A stretch of 11,583 bases of DNA from an uncultured Roseiflexaceae bacterium (GTDB lineage Bacteria; Chloroflexota; Chloroflexia; Chloroflexales; Roseiflexaceae), in assembly GCA_937974195.1 (NCBI GenBank), contig CALJIC010000029.1, forward strand, positions 1-11,583. Reading direction: 5' to 3'. Below the pieces are notes generated by a model, which was not told the origin of the DNA, did no database searches, and saw only the letters and a list, made by a program, of their open reading frames with translations. A program made the translations under genes and the position numbers. Each line of letters begins with the position of its first letter. The stretch's first letter is position 1. Shown one piece after another: positions 1-6,438 of the stretch.

Positions 1-288
1 TCCGTGGACGGCCTGCCGTCCTCCACACCTCCCGGCCCGCGAGTGCCACACAAAGTGTCCGTGGACGGCCTGCCGCCCGCAAGTGCGACACAAAAGTGTT
101 CGTGGATGGCCTGCCGCCCGCCACTCTTCCCCGCTCACGAGTGCGGGAAATAAGCGTCCGTGGAGTGCCAGCGACCCACCACTCTTCCCGGCCCGCGAGT
201 GCGGGAAACAAGCGTCGTGGAGAGCCAGTGACCCACCACTCTTCCCGGCCCGCGAGTGCCACACAAAGTGTCCGTGGACGGCCTGCCG
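1..288. repeat. Degenerate 41-58 bp tandem intergenic repeat
   Basis: Five consecutive units begin at 1, 58, 99, 157 and 215, and the start of a sixth is at 271. Each opens with a form of TCCGTGGACGGCCTGCCG and most continue into CACTCTTCCCGGCCCGCGAGTG. Unit ends come in two types: GTGCCACACAAAGTG (units 1 and 5, and slightly altered in unit 2) and GTGCGGGAAAYAAGCG (units 3 and 4). Units carry small inverted repeats (CACTC/GAGTG, CCCGC/GCGGG, ACAC-AAA-GTGT), so a folded transcript or REP-like element is possible. Open frames crossing this block are low-complexity by-products of the repeat and I see no credible gene. The array may continue left of the window. It lies just downstream of the acetyltransferase stop. 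Confidence 0.8.
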
Positions 289-306
289 CATCTCCCCGCG
301 CGGAGA

Positions 307-732
307 TCAGCCGAGCCGCTTGCGCAGGTAGTAGCGGGTGTGGCTGCCGCCGATGCCCTCGAAGGTGCCGAAGACCTCGTAGCCGCACTTCAGGTAGAAG
401 CCGGGCGCCTGGAAGCTGTGGGTGTCGAGCAGCACCTGCGTGCAGCCGCGCCGCGTCGCCTCCCGCTCGGCCGCATCCAGCAGCCGCCGGCCGTACCCCT
501 GCCCGCGCAGGTCCTCGCGCACCCACAGGTTGTACACCTGCAGGTATCCGGCCCAGGTACCGCCCTCGATCCCAGCCACGATCGCGCCGGCCTCGTCGCG
601 CACGAAGATCGTCAGCCCGCGGTAGTCGTCGATGCCCGTCGCGGCGATGTTGTGCTTGTTGATCTGCTCCACGAGGAAATCGCAGTCGGGCGGGGGCACG
701 TGCTCCTCGACCCGGAGAGCGTCAGGCTCCAT
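307..732 (-). CDS. GNAT family N-acetyltransferase
   Basis: A 141-residue protein with the GNAT fold signature: the acetyl-CoA pyrophosphate-binding loop RGQGYGRR at residues 76-83 follows strand beta4 (LQVYNLWV, 64-71), and a C-terminal FYLKCGYEVFG (112-122) matches the usual beta5-alpha4-beta6 segment. Length is typical of a single-domain family member, and no signal peptide or membrane segment is seen. The family transfers acetyl from acetyl-CoA to an amine; the substrate cannot be read from the sequence. The ATG at 732 lies inside the end of the upstream dehydrogenase gene (11-bp overlap, different frame) and has only a weak Shine-Dalgarno, so it is probably translated by coupling. It is the last gene of the apparent operon; downstream lies only the repeat block. 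Confidence 0.85.
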   Translation of the reverse strand: MEPDALRVEEHVPPPDCDFLVEQINKHNIAATGIDDYRGLTIFVRDEAGAIVAGIEGGTWAGYLQVYNLWVREDLRGQGYGRRLLDAAEREATRRGCTQVLLDTHSFQAPGFYLKCGYEVFGTFEGIGGSHTRYYLRKRLG

Positions 733-3136
733 ACGGCACCCATATATTCTTGACCTGCGTCGCGTGGCGCAGCAGGATCTGCGCGTCCGGCAGGCGCAGC
801 CAGTCCTCGGGCGCGCCCTTGCCAGTCCAGGTGCGCTTCAGGTTCCCGGCCGAGGCCCGCTCGACCTCCGCCGCGCCCTCGGGCGAGCCGAAGTACCAGA
901 CCGCGTCGACGTCGGCATGCGCCGCCAGCACCGCCGCCAGCGCGTCCTTCGCGCCGGTCACGATGTTGACCACGCCCGCCGGCACGTCGCTGGTCTCAAG
1001 CACCTGGTACAGGTCGGTGGCGAGCAGCGGGTGGCGCTCGGACGGCACCATCACCAGCGCGTTGCCCATCGCGATCCCGGCCGCCATCAGCGCCACGAAC
1101 CCCGCCAGCGGCCGCTCGTCCGGGCAGATGACGCCGATCACGCCGATCGGCTCGGGGATCGCCAGCGTGACGTTCCGCACCGGCGTGTGGTGCACCGCGC
1201 CGTCGTACTTGTCAGCCCACGCGGCGAAGGTGAACAGGTGCTCGATCGCCGCCTCGACCTCGGCCCGCGCCGCCTCCCGCGAGCAGCCGGTGGTGTCGCA
1301 CAGGCGCTGCGCGAACTCCTCGGCGCGCGCGCTGAGGTTCTCGGCGATGTAGTAGACCACCTGCGCCCGGCCGTGCGCCGTCTGCCCGGCCCAGCCCGCG
1401 GCCCCGCGCGCTGCCTCGACGGCGTTGCGGATGTCCTTGCGGTTGCCCTCGCCCACCTGGCCCACCAGCTCGCCGCGCGCGCCGTACACCGGCCGGCTGT
1501 AGCCCGAGTCCGGCCGGGCCTGCTTGCCGCCGATGAACATCTTCGGGGTGCGGTCGATCGCCGGGAGCCCGCCGGGCGCCGGGCGCCGGGCGCCGGGCTG
1601 CTCCTGCCCGTTCGCGCCGTCCCCCGCCTCGGGCGCCACCGTGCGCGCAGCCTGCGGCGCGGGGCGCGCGACCGGCCGCACGTACTCGAACAGCCCCTCG
1701 CGCCCGCCCTCGCGCCCGAAGCCGCTCTCGCGGTAGCCGCCGAAGCCCGCGGCCGCATCGAACTGGTTGGTCGAGTTGATCCACACCACCCCGGCCTTGA
1801 TCTGCCGCGCCACGTCCAGCGCCAGGTTGATGTCCTCGCTCCAGACGCTCGCCGCCAGGCCGTAGCGGGTGTTGTTCGCCAGCGCCACCGCCTCGGCCGG
1901 CGTGCGGAAGGTCATGCTCACCAGCACCGGGCCGAAGATCTCCTCCTGGGCGATCGTCGCCGCCGGGGACACCGCGGTGAACAGCGTCGGCGGGTAGAAG
2001 TAGCCGTCCGTCGGGCAGGCCCACGAGGGCTGCCACAGCTCGGCGCCCTCCTCGCGCCCCCGCGCCACCAGCCGCTCGATGCGCTCCAGCTGCGGCGGCG
2101 CGATGATCGCGCCGATGTCGATCGCCTTGTCCAGCGGGTCGCCCACCCGCAGCCGCTCCATCCGCTCGCGCAGCTTGCCGTGCAGCCGCTCCGCCACTCC
2201 CTCCTGCACCAGCAGCCGCGAGCCGGCGCAGCAGACCTGGCCCTGGTTGAACCAGATCGCGTCCACCACGCCCTCGACCACGCTGTCCAGGTCGGCGTCC
2301 TCGAACACGACGAACGGCGACTTGCCGCCCAGCTCGAGCGACAGCCCCTTGCCGCTGCCGGCGGTGGCGCGCCGGATGATCCGCCCCACCTCGGTCGAGC
2401 CGGTGAAGGCGATCTTGTCCACATCCGGGTGCCGGACGATCAGCTCGCCCACCGCGCCGTCGCCGGTGACGATGTTGACCACCCCTGGCGGCAGCCCGAC
2501 CTCGCGGCAGATCTCGGCGAAGCACAGCGCGGTGAGCGGCGTCCACTCGGCCGGCTTGAGCACCACGGTGTTGCCCATCGCCAGCGCCGGCGCGACCTTC
2601 CAGGCCAGCATGAGCAGCGGGAAGTTCCACGGGATGATCTGCCCGCACACGCCCACCGGCGCGTAGCCCGGCAGCTCGGCCTCCATCAGCTGCGCCCAGC
2701 CGGCGTGGTGGTAGAAGTGCCGCGCCACCAGCGGGATGTCGATGTCGCGCGTCTCGCGGATCGGCTTGCCGTTGTCGAGCGTCTCCAGCACCGCCAGCAG
2801 CCGGCTGTGCTTCTGCACCTGGCGCGCCAGCGCGTACAGGTAGCGGGCGCGCACGTGCCCCGGCGTCCCCGACCACTCGCCGAACGCCCGGCGCGCCGCG
2901 GCCACCGCCGCATCCACCTCGGCCTCCGACGCCTGCGTGACGCGGGCCAGCGGCTGGCGGTTGGCCGGGTTGATCGTCTCGAACAGCCGCCCCTCGTCCA
3001 CCGCCGTCCAGGCGCCGTCGATGAAGCAGCCGAACGCCCGCCCGCGCGCGTCGAGCCACTCCTGCGCCGGCTTCGCGCTCTCCGGTGCCGGGCCGTACGC
3101 CATCGTCTCAAGGATCTCGGCGACGCGAGAAGTCAT
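722..3136 (-). CDS. ALDH16-type aldehyde dehydrogenase with a degenerate second ALDH domain
   Basis: An 804-residue protein. Residues ~30-490 are a complete NAD(P)-dependent aldehyde dehydrogenase: PWNFP with oxyanion Asn171, cofactor-binding Lys194 (VVLKPAE), FTGSTEVG, general-base Glu268 in LELGGK, nucleophile Cys302 in NQGQVCC, and EEIFGPV with Glu399. A low-complexity linker rich in Ala, Pro, Gly and Arg (~488-527) leads to a second, shorter ALDH-like domain (~531-804). There PWNFP has become PDERP and LELGGK has become TWTGKG, and no Cys motif is present. An active domain plus a non-catalytic one is the architecture of bacterial ALDH16. AGGAG sits 7 nt before the ATG. The position directly after deoC suggests it oxidises acetaldehyde or a related deoxyribose-derived aldehyde, which is inference. 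Confidence 0.92.
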   Translation of the reverse strand: MTSRVAEILETMAYGPAPESAKPAQEWLDARGRAFGCFIDGAWTAVDEGRLFETINPANRQPLARVTQASEAEVDAAVAAARRAFGEWSGTPGHVRARYLYALARQVQKHSRLLAVLETLDNGKPIRETRDIDIPLVARHFYHHAGWAQLMEAELPGYAPVGVCGQIIPWNFPLLMLAWKVAPALAMGNTVVLKPAEWTPLTALCFAEICREVGLPPGVVNIVTGDGAVGELIVRHPDVDKIAFTGSTEVGRIIRRATAGSGKGLSLELGGKSPFVVFEDADLDSVVEGVVDAIWFNQGQVCCAGSRLLVQEGVAERLHGKLRERMERLRVGDPLDKAIDIGAIIAPPQLERIERLVARGREEGAELWQPSWACPTDGYFYPPTLFTAVSPAATIAQEEIFGPVLVSMTFRTPAEAVALANNTRYGLAASVWSEDINLALDVARQIKAGVVWINSTNQFDAAAGFGGYRESGFGREGGREGLFEYVRPVARPAPQAARTVAPEAGDGANGQEQPGARRPAPGGLPAIDRTPKMFIGGKQARPDSGYSRPVYGARGELVGQVGEGNRKDIRNAVEAARGAAGWAGQTAHGRAQVVYYIAENLSARAEEFAQRLCDTTGCSREAARAEVEAAIEHLFTFAAWADKYDGAVHHTPVRNVTLAIPEPIGVIGVICPDERPLAGFVALMAAGIAMGNALVMVPSERHPLLATDLYQVLETSDVPAGVVNIVTGAKDALAAVLAAHADVDAVWYFGSPEGAAEVERASAGNLKRTWTGKGAPEDWLRLPDAQILLRHATQVKNIWVPYGA
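1571..1598. repeat. Four perfect copies of a 7-bp repeat inside the dehydrogenase gene
   Basis: GCCGGGC occurs four times head to tail in the stretch encoding the interdomain linker of the ALDH16-type protein (ARRPAPG region). As the unit is not a multiple of three, gain or loss of one copy would shift the reading frame after the catalytic domain. Confidence 0.9.
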
Positions 3137-3143
3137 GGGCTCG

Positions 3144-3148
3144 CTCCT
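3144..3148 (-). promoter_or_regulatory. Ribosome binding site of the aldehyde dehydrogenase gene
   Basis: AGGAG on the minus strand, 7 nt before the ATG at 3136, fixes this start. The 187-bp gap to deoC (3137-3323) otherwise shows only GC-rich sequence with one weak 7-bp inverted repeat (3232-3238 with 3250-3256). Confidence 0.85.
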
Positions 3149-3323
3149 GTGCGTAAGTTTTTATGTCAAACAGCGCCGGCAGCTCCGGCGGCGCGTTCCC
3201 GCTGCGGCCCGCGCCGTGCCGGCCGACACCCCGCCCGCGACTCCAACCTGCGGGCGCCTCCGTGTGCCCCGGGCTCCATCCGCGGCGCGCCGATCGTGCC
3301 CGCCGGCGCCACCAAGCCCGCGG

Positions 3324-4319
3324 TCACGCCATCGGGTGCCGGAAGCTCGCCGAGTACGCGCCGGTCACGAAGTGCTCAAGCTGCCGCTCGATGTCCCCCA
3401 GCAGCGAGCTCGCGCCGATGCGGAACAGGTGCGGCTTCAGCCACTCGTCCCCCAGCTCCTCCTTCATCAGGATCAGCCAGTCCAGCGCCTGCTTGGCCGT
3501 GCGGATGCCGCCGGCCGGCTTGAAGCCGACCGCGTAGCCGGTGCGCTCCTGGTAGGCGCGGATGGCGCGCACCATCGTCAGGCTCACCGGCAGCGTCGCG
3601 TTGACGCTCTCCTTGCCGGTCGAGGTCTTGATGAAGTCCGCCCCGGCCATCATGCACACCAGGCTGGCGCGGTACACATTGCGCAGCGTCGCCAGCTCGC
3701 CCGTGGCGATGATCGCCTTCAGGTGCGCATCGCCGCACGCCTCGCGGAAGGCGCGCACCTCGTCGTACAGCGCCCGCCAGTTGCCCGTCAGCACGTGCGC
3801 CCGGGTGATCACGATATCGATCTCGCGCGCCCCGGCCCGCACCGACTCCTCGATCTCGCGCACGCGCAGCTCGAACGGGTTGAGCCCGGCGGGGAAGCCG
3901 GCCGACACCGCCGCCACCGGGATGCCGCTGCCGCGCAGCGCCTCGACCGCCGTCGGGACGTAGGCGTGGTAGACGCACACCGCGCCCACCCGCACGCGCT
4001 CCGGGCTGACCCCCAGCGCCTCCAGCAGGTCGTCGCGCACCGGGCGGCGCGCCTTGGCGCACAGGCGCATCACGTTGCCGGGGGTGTCGTCGCCCGAGAG
4101 GGTCGTCAGGTCCATGCACTGGATCGCGCGCAGCAGCCAGGCCGCCTGCCACTCCTGCTTCACGGTGCGGCGGCCGGGGAGCGTGGCCGTGCGCCGCTCG
4201 ACCGCGCTGCGGTTGACGCGCGCCGCCTCGACCCAGGCCAGGTCCAGCTCACAGCCGGGGTTGCGCTCGGCCTGCTCGGCCGCGGCAAGCGCCGCGCCGC
4301 GCTTGTGTGTCTTCAGCAT
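3324..4319 (-). CDS. deoC: Deoxyribose-phosphate aldolase (long form)
   Basis: Class I aldolase that cleaves 2-deoxy-D-ribose-5-phosphate to glyceraldehyde-3-phosphate and acetaldehyde in cytosolic deoxynucleoside catabolism. Counting from the upstream ATG at 4325 (333 residues), the Schiff-base lysine is Lys233 in DFIKTSTGK. The second active-site lysine is Lys269 in VGFKPAGGIRT, and Asp170 lies in REIDIVI. The extra N-terminal ~70 residues make it the longer form found in many bacteria and eukaryotes, rather than the ~220-260-residue short form. I prefer the second ATG (4319, 331 residues) because AGGGA sits 6 nt before it but directly abuts the first ATG. It lies 77 bp after the ferredoxin gene and 187 bp before the aldehyde dehydrogenase, same strand, consistent with a deoxyribose-degradation operon. 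Confidence 0.96.
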   Translation of the reverse strand: MLKTHKRGAALAAAEQAERNPGCELDLAWVEAARVNRSAVERRTATLPGRRTVKQEWQAAWLLRAIQCMDLTTLSGDDTPGNVMRLCAKARRPVRDDLLEALGVSPERVRVGAVCVYHAYVPTAVEALRGSGIPVAAVSAGFPAGLNPFELRVREIEESVRAGAREIDIVITRAHVLTGNWRALYDEVRAFREACGDAHLKAIIATGELATLRNVYRASLVCMMAGADFIKTSTGKESVNATLPVSLTMVRAIRAYQERTGYAVGFKPAGGIRTAKQALDWLILMKEELGDEWLKPHLFRIGASSLLGDIERQLEHFVTGAYSASFRHPMA

Positions 4320-4325
4320 ACGCAT

Positions 4326-4330
4326 TCCCT
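4326..4330 (-). promoter_or_regulatory. Ribosome binding site deciding the deoC start
   Basis: Minus-strand AGGGA is followed by ATGCGT and then ATG. It is correctly spaced (6 nt) for the second ATG at 4319 and not for the one at 4325. Confidence 0.6.
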
Positions 4331-4396
4331 ATCGCTTCTTCCGCCGCTCTGCCGCAGAAAACAGGGTCCGCGGAGGCGCGCCGCCGCACCTCCCGC

Positions 4397-4720
4397 TCAC
4401 TCCGGCCAGTCGATCGTCACCATGATCCGGCCATCCTCAACCGACACCGGGTAGGTCGGGATGCGGATGCCGACCGGCGGGACGATCGCCTTGCCGGTGC
4501 GGACGTTGTAGGTCCAGCCGTGCCACGGGCAGGTGACGGTGTCGCCGATCAGCACGCCCGCCGAGAGCGGCCCGCCCTCGTGCCGGCACGAGTCCCCAAA
4601 TGCGAAGACCGTCCCTTCGACGTTGGCGAGGGCGATCGGCAGGCCATCCACCTCGACGTAGGCCATACGGCCCGGCGGCAGGTCCGCCAGGTCAGCGACG
4701 TGAACGATCTCGCGCGGCAT
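4397..4720 (-). CDS. Rieske [2Fe-2S] ferredoxin-like protein
   Basis: A 107-residue protein consisting of one Rieske domain. The cluster ligands are visible as CRH (Cys45, His47, in CRHEGGPL) and CPWH (Cys64, His67, in CPWHGW), the two-Cys/two-His pattern of Rieske clusters. There is no membrane anchor or signal peptide, so it resembles the soluble ferredoxins of dioxygenase and nitrite-reductase NirD-type systems rather than cytochrome bc subunits. No oxygenase or reductase partner is in the window. It is first in the same-strand series with deoC, the aldehyde dehydrogenase and the acetyltransferase. I chose the ATG at 4720; a GTG at 4744 would add eight residues but falls upstream of a -10-like TACAAT and lacks a clear Shine-Dalgarno. 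Its role beside deoC is unknown. Confidence 0.88.
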   Translation of the reverse strand: MPREIVHVADLADLPPGRMAYVEVDGLPIALANVEGTVFAFGDSCRHEGGPLSAGVLIGDTVTCPWHGWTYNVRTGKAIVPPVGIRIPTYPVSVEDGRIMVTIDWPE

Positions 4721-4726
4721 GGCCCT

Positions 4727-4732
4727 ATTGTA
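4727..4732 (-). promoter_or_regulatory. Possible -10 box for a leaderless Rieske-operon transcript
   Basis: Minus-strand TACAAT ends 6 nt before the ATG at 4720, which would put the transcription start at or next to the start codon. No convincing -35 hexamer lies 16-18 bp upstream, so this is tentative. Confidence 0.35.
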
Positions 4733-4791
4733 GCACGCCAGCACCCGCCAAGCACCGCCCGCCGCAGGGCGTCGCAGCGCGGCAGCCCGTA

Positions 4792-4820
4792 TTGCGCCTC
4801 CAGGCGATGTTTGCTATAAT
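4792..4820 (+). promoter_or_regulatory. Sigma-70-type promoter of tRNA-Ser
   Basis: TTGCGC (4792-4797) and a perfect TATAAT (4815-4820) are separated by 17 bp, and the -10 is extended (TGC before TATAAT). Transcription would start near 4827, a few bases before the mature tRNA at 4835. It is the clearest promoter in the window. Confidence 0.8.
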
Positions 4821-4834
4821 GCCCCCTCGGGCAC

Positions 4835-4924
4835 GGGGAGGTCGCATAGTGGTCTAGTGCGCGGCACTGGAAATGCCGTACGGGGGTAACCCCGTCGTGG
4901 GTTCAAATCCCACCCTCCCCGCCA
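4835..4924 (+). tRNA. tRNA-Ser (anticodon GGA)
   Basis: The acceptor stem GGGGAGG (4835-4841) pairs with CCTCCCC (4914-4920). The discriminator is G73 and the CCA is encoded (4922-4924). The anticodon stem CGGCA/TGCCG encloses the loop CTGGAAA with GGA at 4869-4871, which reads UCC and UCU. A long variable arm (CGGGG-GTAA-CCCCG) marks it as class II, as expected for serine, and the T-loop GTTCAAATC is intact. Length is 90 nt. It is transcribed divergently from the ferredoxin operon and converges on the metallopeptidase gene. Confidence 0.97.
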
Positions 4925-4930
4925 CCGCTG

Positions 4931-4978
4931 AAAAAGAGCAAGCGGCTGTTGTTCGCCACAACAGCCGCTCGTCTTTTT
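4931..4978. terminator. Bidirectional intrinsic terminator between tRNA-Ser and the peptidase
   Basis: A perfect 12-bp stem (4941-4952 with 4958-4969) has a 5-nt loop TCGCC. A TTTTT run (4974-4978) follows on the plus strand, and the AAAAA run at 4931-4935 supplies a T-run for the minus strand. It can therefore end the tRNA transcript and the convergent peptidase transcript, whose stop codon is at 4979-4981. Confidence 0.9.
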
Positions 4979-6157
4979 CTAGACCAGGTACAGCTCGCGC
5001 TGGCGGTTGGAGAGGAACCGGCAGCCGTCCTCGGTCACCAGCACGTCCTCCTCGATCCCCAGGTACCCCGCCGAGGTCATGACGCCCAGCTCGAGCGTGT
5101 AGACGTGCCCGGCCTCCACCACCTGCTCCGGCGAGGCCCCGTAGCGCTCCCAACGCGGCCCGAGCAGCGGCCCGCCATCGTGGCACGCCCGACCGAGCCC
5201 GTGGCCGAAGGCGTGGCGGTACTCCTCGTAGCCATTGTCGACGATCACCTCGCGCGCCACCGCGTCCACCTCCCAGCCGCGCACGCCCGGCCGCAGCGCC
5301 GCCGCGCCGGCGTCGATCGCCTGCAGCACGACCTGCAGCGCGCGCTGGATCTCCGGCGGCGGCCCGTCCTCGCCCGGCCGGCGCACGTACCACATGCGCT
5401 GGATGTCCGAGCAGTAGCCCTCCTGGCGCACCCCCAGGTCGATGTGCACCAGGTGCCCCGGCTCGACGAAGATATCGCTGCGCGGCGCGGCGTGGCCCGG
5501 GTCGGACTCCGGCCCGCTGTTGACGATCGGGCAGCCCTCCCACGACCAGGCGCTCTCGAGGCCGCGCCGCCGGAACTCGTCGTGCACGAAGGCGCCGATC
5601 TCCGCCTCGCTCGCCCCGACGCGGATGCGCTCGCCGACCAGCCGGACGATCTCCTCGGTGGTGGCGACCGCCGCGCTGATCCGCGCCACCTCGCCGGGGG
5701 TCTTGCGCGCCCGCAGCCGGCTCAGCAGCGGCGCGGCGCTCGTCAGGCGCTCCGCATACGGGCTACCGCGCAGCATCTCCTGCAGCAGCAGGTACATGCC
5801 GTGCGTGAGCCCGTCGGCCGTCGCGTCGTCCTGGCTGTAGTTCAGTCCGATGCTCCGCGGGTCGAGCCGGGCGAGCTGGGCGAGCAGCGGCTCGCGCATG
5901 CCCTCGTCGTAGGGAATGACCTCGCCGAAGATCCCCGCCGCGCGGATGTCCGGGGCGTCGTAGCGCCCGACGATCGCGATGCGCTCGCCGCCGCGCCCGA
6001 TGATGAACGCCGAGTTCCAGGTGACGTCCGACCCCACCACCAGCTCGACGCCCGGGTCGGGGCGCACGGCCGTCTCGCGAGCGAAGGTGAGCCAGCAGTC
6101 GAGCCCGACCTCGGCCAGCAGCGCCTGTGCCTGATCGGCCTTCTCGCGATGGATCAT
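4979..6157 (-). CDS. M24 family metallopeptidase (Xaa-Pro dipeptidase/aminopeptidase-like)
   Basis: A 392-residue protein with the creatinase-like N-terminal domain (~1-145) followed by the pita-bread catalytic domain. The five M24 metal ligands are visible: Asp240 (VHIDLG), Asp251 (CSDIQR), His319 (HAFGHGLG), Glu356 (YTLELGV) and Glu370 (GIEEDVLVT). The family removes N-terminal residues next to proline or splits Xaa-Pro dipeptides; some members have other substrates (creatinase, DMSP lyase DddP), so exact specificity is open. No signal peptide is seen, so it is probably cytosolic. The start at 6157 is chosen because GAGGAG lies 6 nt upstream; a longer frame running into the 26-bp array is not credible. 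It is monocistronic, with its own promoter and a terminator shared with tRNA-Ser. Confidence 0.93.
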   Translation of the reverse strand: MIHREKADQAQALLAEVGLDCWLTFARETAVRPDPGVELVVGSDVTWNSAFIIGRGGERIAIVGRYDAPDIRAAGIFGEVIPYDEGMREPLLAQLARLDPRSIGLNYSQDDATADGLTHGMYLLLQEMLRGSPYAERLTSAAPLLSRLRARKTPGEVARISAAVATTEEIVRLVGERIRVGASEAEIGAFVHDEFRRRGLESAWSWEGCPIVNSGPESDPGHAAPRSDIFVEPGHLVHIDLGVRQEGYCSDIQRMWYVRRPGEDGPPPEIQRALQVVLQAIDAGAAALRPGVRGWEVDAVAREVIVDNGYEEYRHAFGHGLGRACHDGGPLLGPRWERYGASPEQVVEAGHVYTLELGVMTSAGYLGIEEDVLVTEDGCRFLSNRQRELYLV

Positions 6158-6163
6158 GGGCAG

Positions 6164-6169
6164 CTCCTC
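6164..6169 (-). promoter_or_regulatory. Ribosome binding site of the metallopeptidase
   Basis: Minus-strand GAGGAG is placed 6 nt before the ATG at 6157, which decides the start against an in-frame ATG 99 bp further upstream. Confidence 0.85.
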
Positions 6170-6194
6170 AGTCACTCTGCCTGCGCCGGAGGCG

Positions 6195-6203
6195 ATTATA
6201 GCA
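6195..6203 (-). promoter_or_regulatory. Extended -10 promoter of the metallopeptidase
   Basis: Minus-strand TGCTATAAT is an extended -10 (TGnTATAAT) with a perfect -10 hexamer, 37 bp before the ATG. The hexamer (6195-6200) borders the first 26-bp repeat unit, and the TGC extension (6201-6203) lies inside it. No good -35 is seen at 17 bp, as is common for extended -10 promoters. The same nine bases occur in the tRNA-Ser promoter. Confidence 0.7.
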
Positions 6204-6433
6204 CTGAGAACTAAGAACCGGCCTGTGCACCGAGAACCGAGAACCCGCCTGTGCACCGAGAACCTAGAACCGGCCTGTGCACCGAGAACCTAGAACCGGC
6301 CTGTGCACCGAGAACCGAGAACCCGCCTGTGCCCCGAGAACCGAGAACCCGCCTGTGCACTGAGAACCTAGAGCCGGCCTGTGCACCGAGAACCGAGAAC
6401 CCGCCTGTGCACCGAGAACGAGAACCCGCCTGT
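6201..6433. repeat. 26-bp tandem repeat array, nine units
   Basis: Nine head-to-tail units start at 6201, 6227, 6253, 6279, 6305, 6331, 6357, 6383 and 6409; the last is 25 bp. The pattern is GCACCGAGAACC-KAGAACC-SGCCTGT. Two linked versions occur: GAGAACCCGCC (units 2, 5, 6, 8, 9) and TAGAACCGGCC (units 3, 4; slightly altered in 1 and 7). Each unit has an inner 7-bp duplication (CGAGAAC-CGAGAAC). There are no unique spacers, so it is not CRISPR. It lies immediately upstream of the peptidase promoter. Confidence 0.95.
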
Positions 6434-6438
6434 GCCCC

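Noticed and set aside
290..307. Hairpin ATCTCC/GGAGAT at the acetyltransferase stop as a terminator
   Set aside because: Only a 6-bp stem, it overlaps the stop codon by one base and has no T-run on the minus strand.
3164..3169. Minus-strand TTGACA upstream of the dehydrogenase gene as a -35 box
   Set aside because: A -10 at 17 bp would fall on the ribosome binding site, and no TATAAT-like hexamer is there.
3232..3256. 7-bp inverted repeat CGCCCGC/GCGGGCG in the deoC-dehydrogenase gap
   Set aside because: Easily expected by chance at this GC content, with no T-run; not enough for a terminator or operator call.
632..3523. A 963-codon open frame on the plus strand opposite the dehydrogenase gene
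   Set aside because: It is rich in Arg, Ala, Leu and His with no recognisable domain and lies antisense to a gene with full ALDH motifs; high GC keeps the opposite strand open.
6158..6256. N-terminal extension of the peptidase into the repeat array
   Set aside because: GAGGAG at 6164-6169 precedes the ATG at 6157, the extension would span the TATAAT at 6195-6200, and the added residues are repeat-derived.
6201..6433. CRISPR array
   Set aside because: Units are contiguous with no unique spacers, and no cas gene is nearby.
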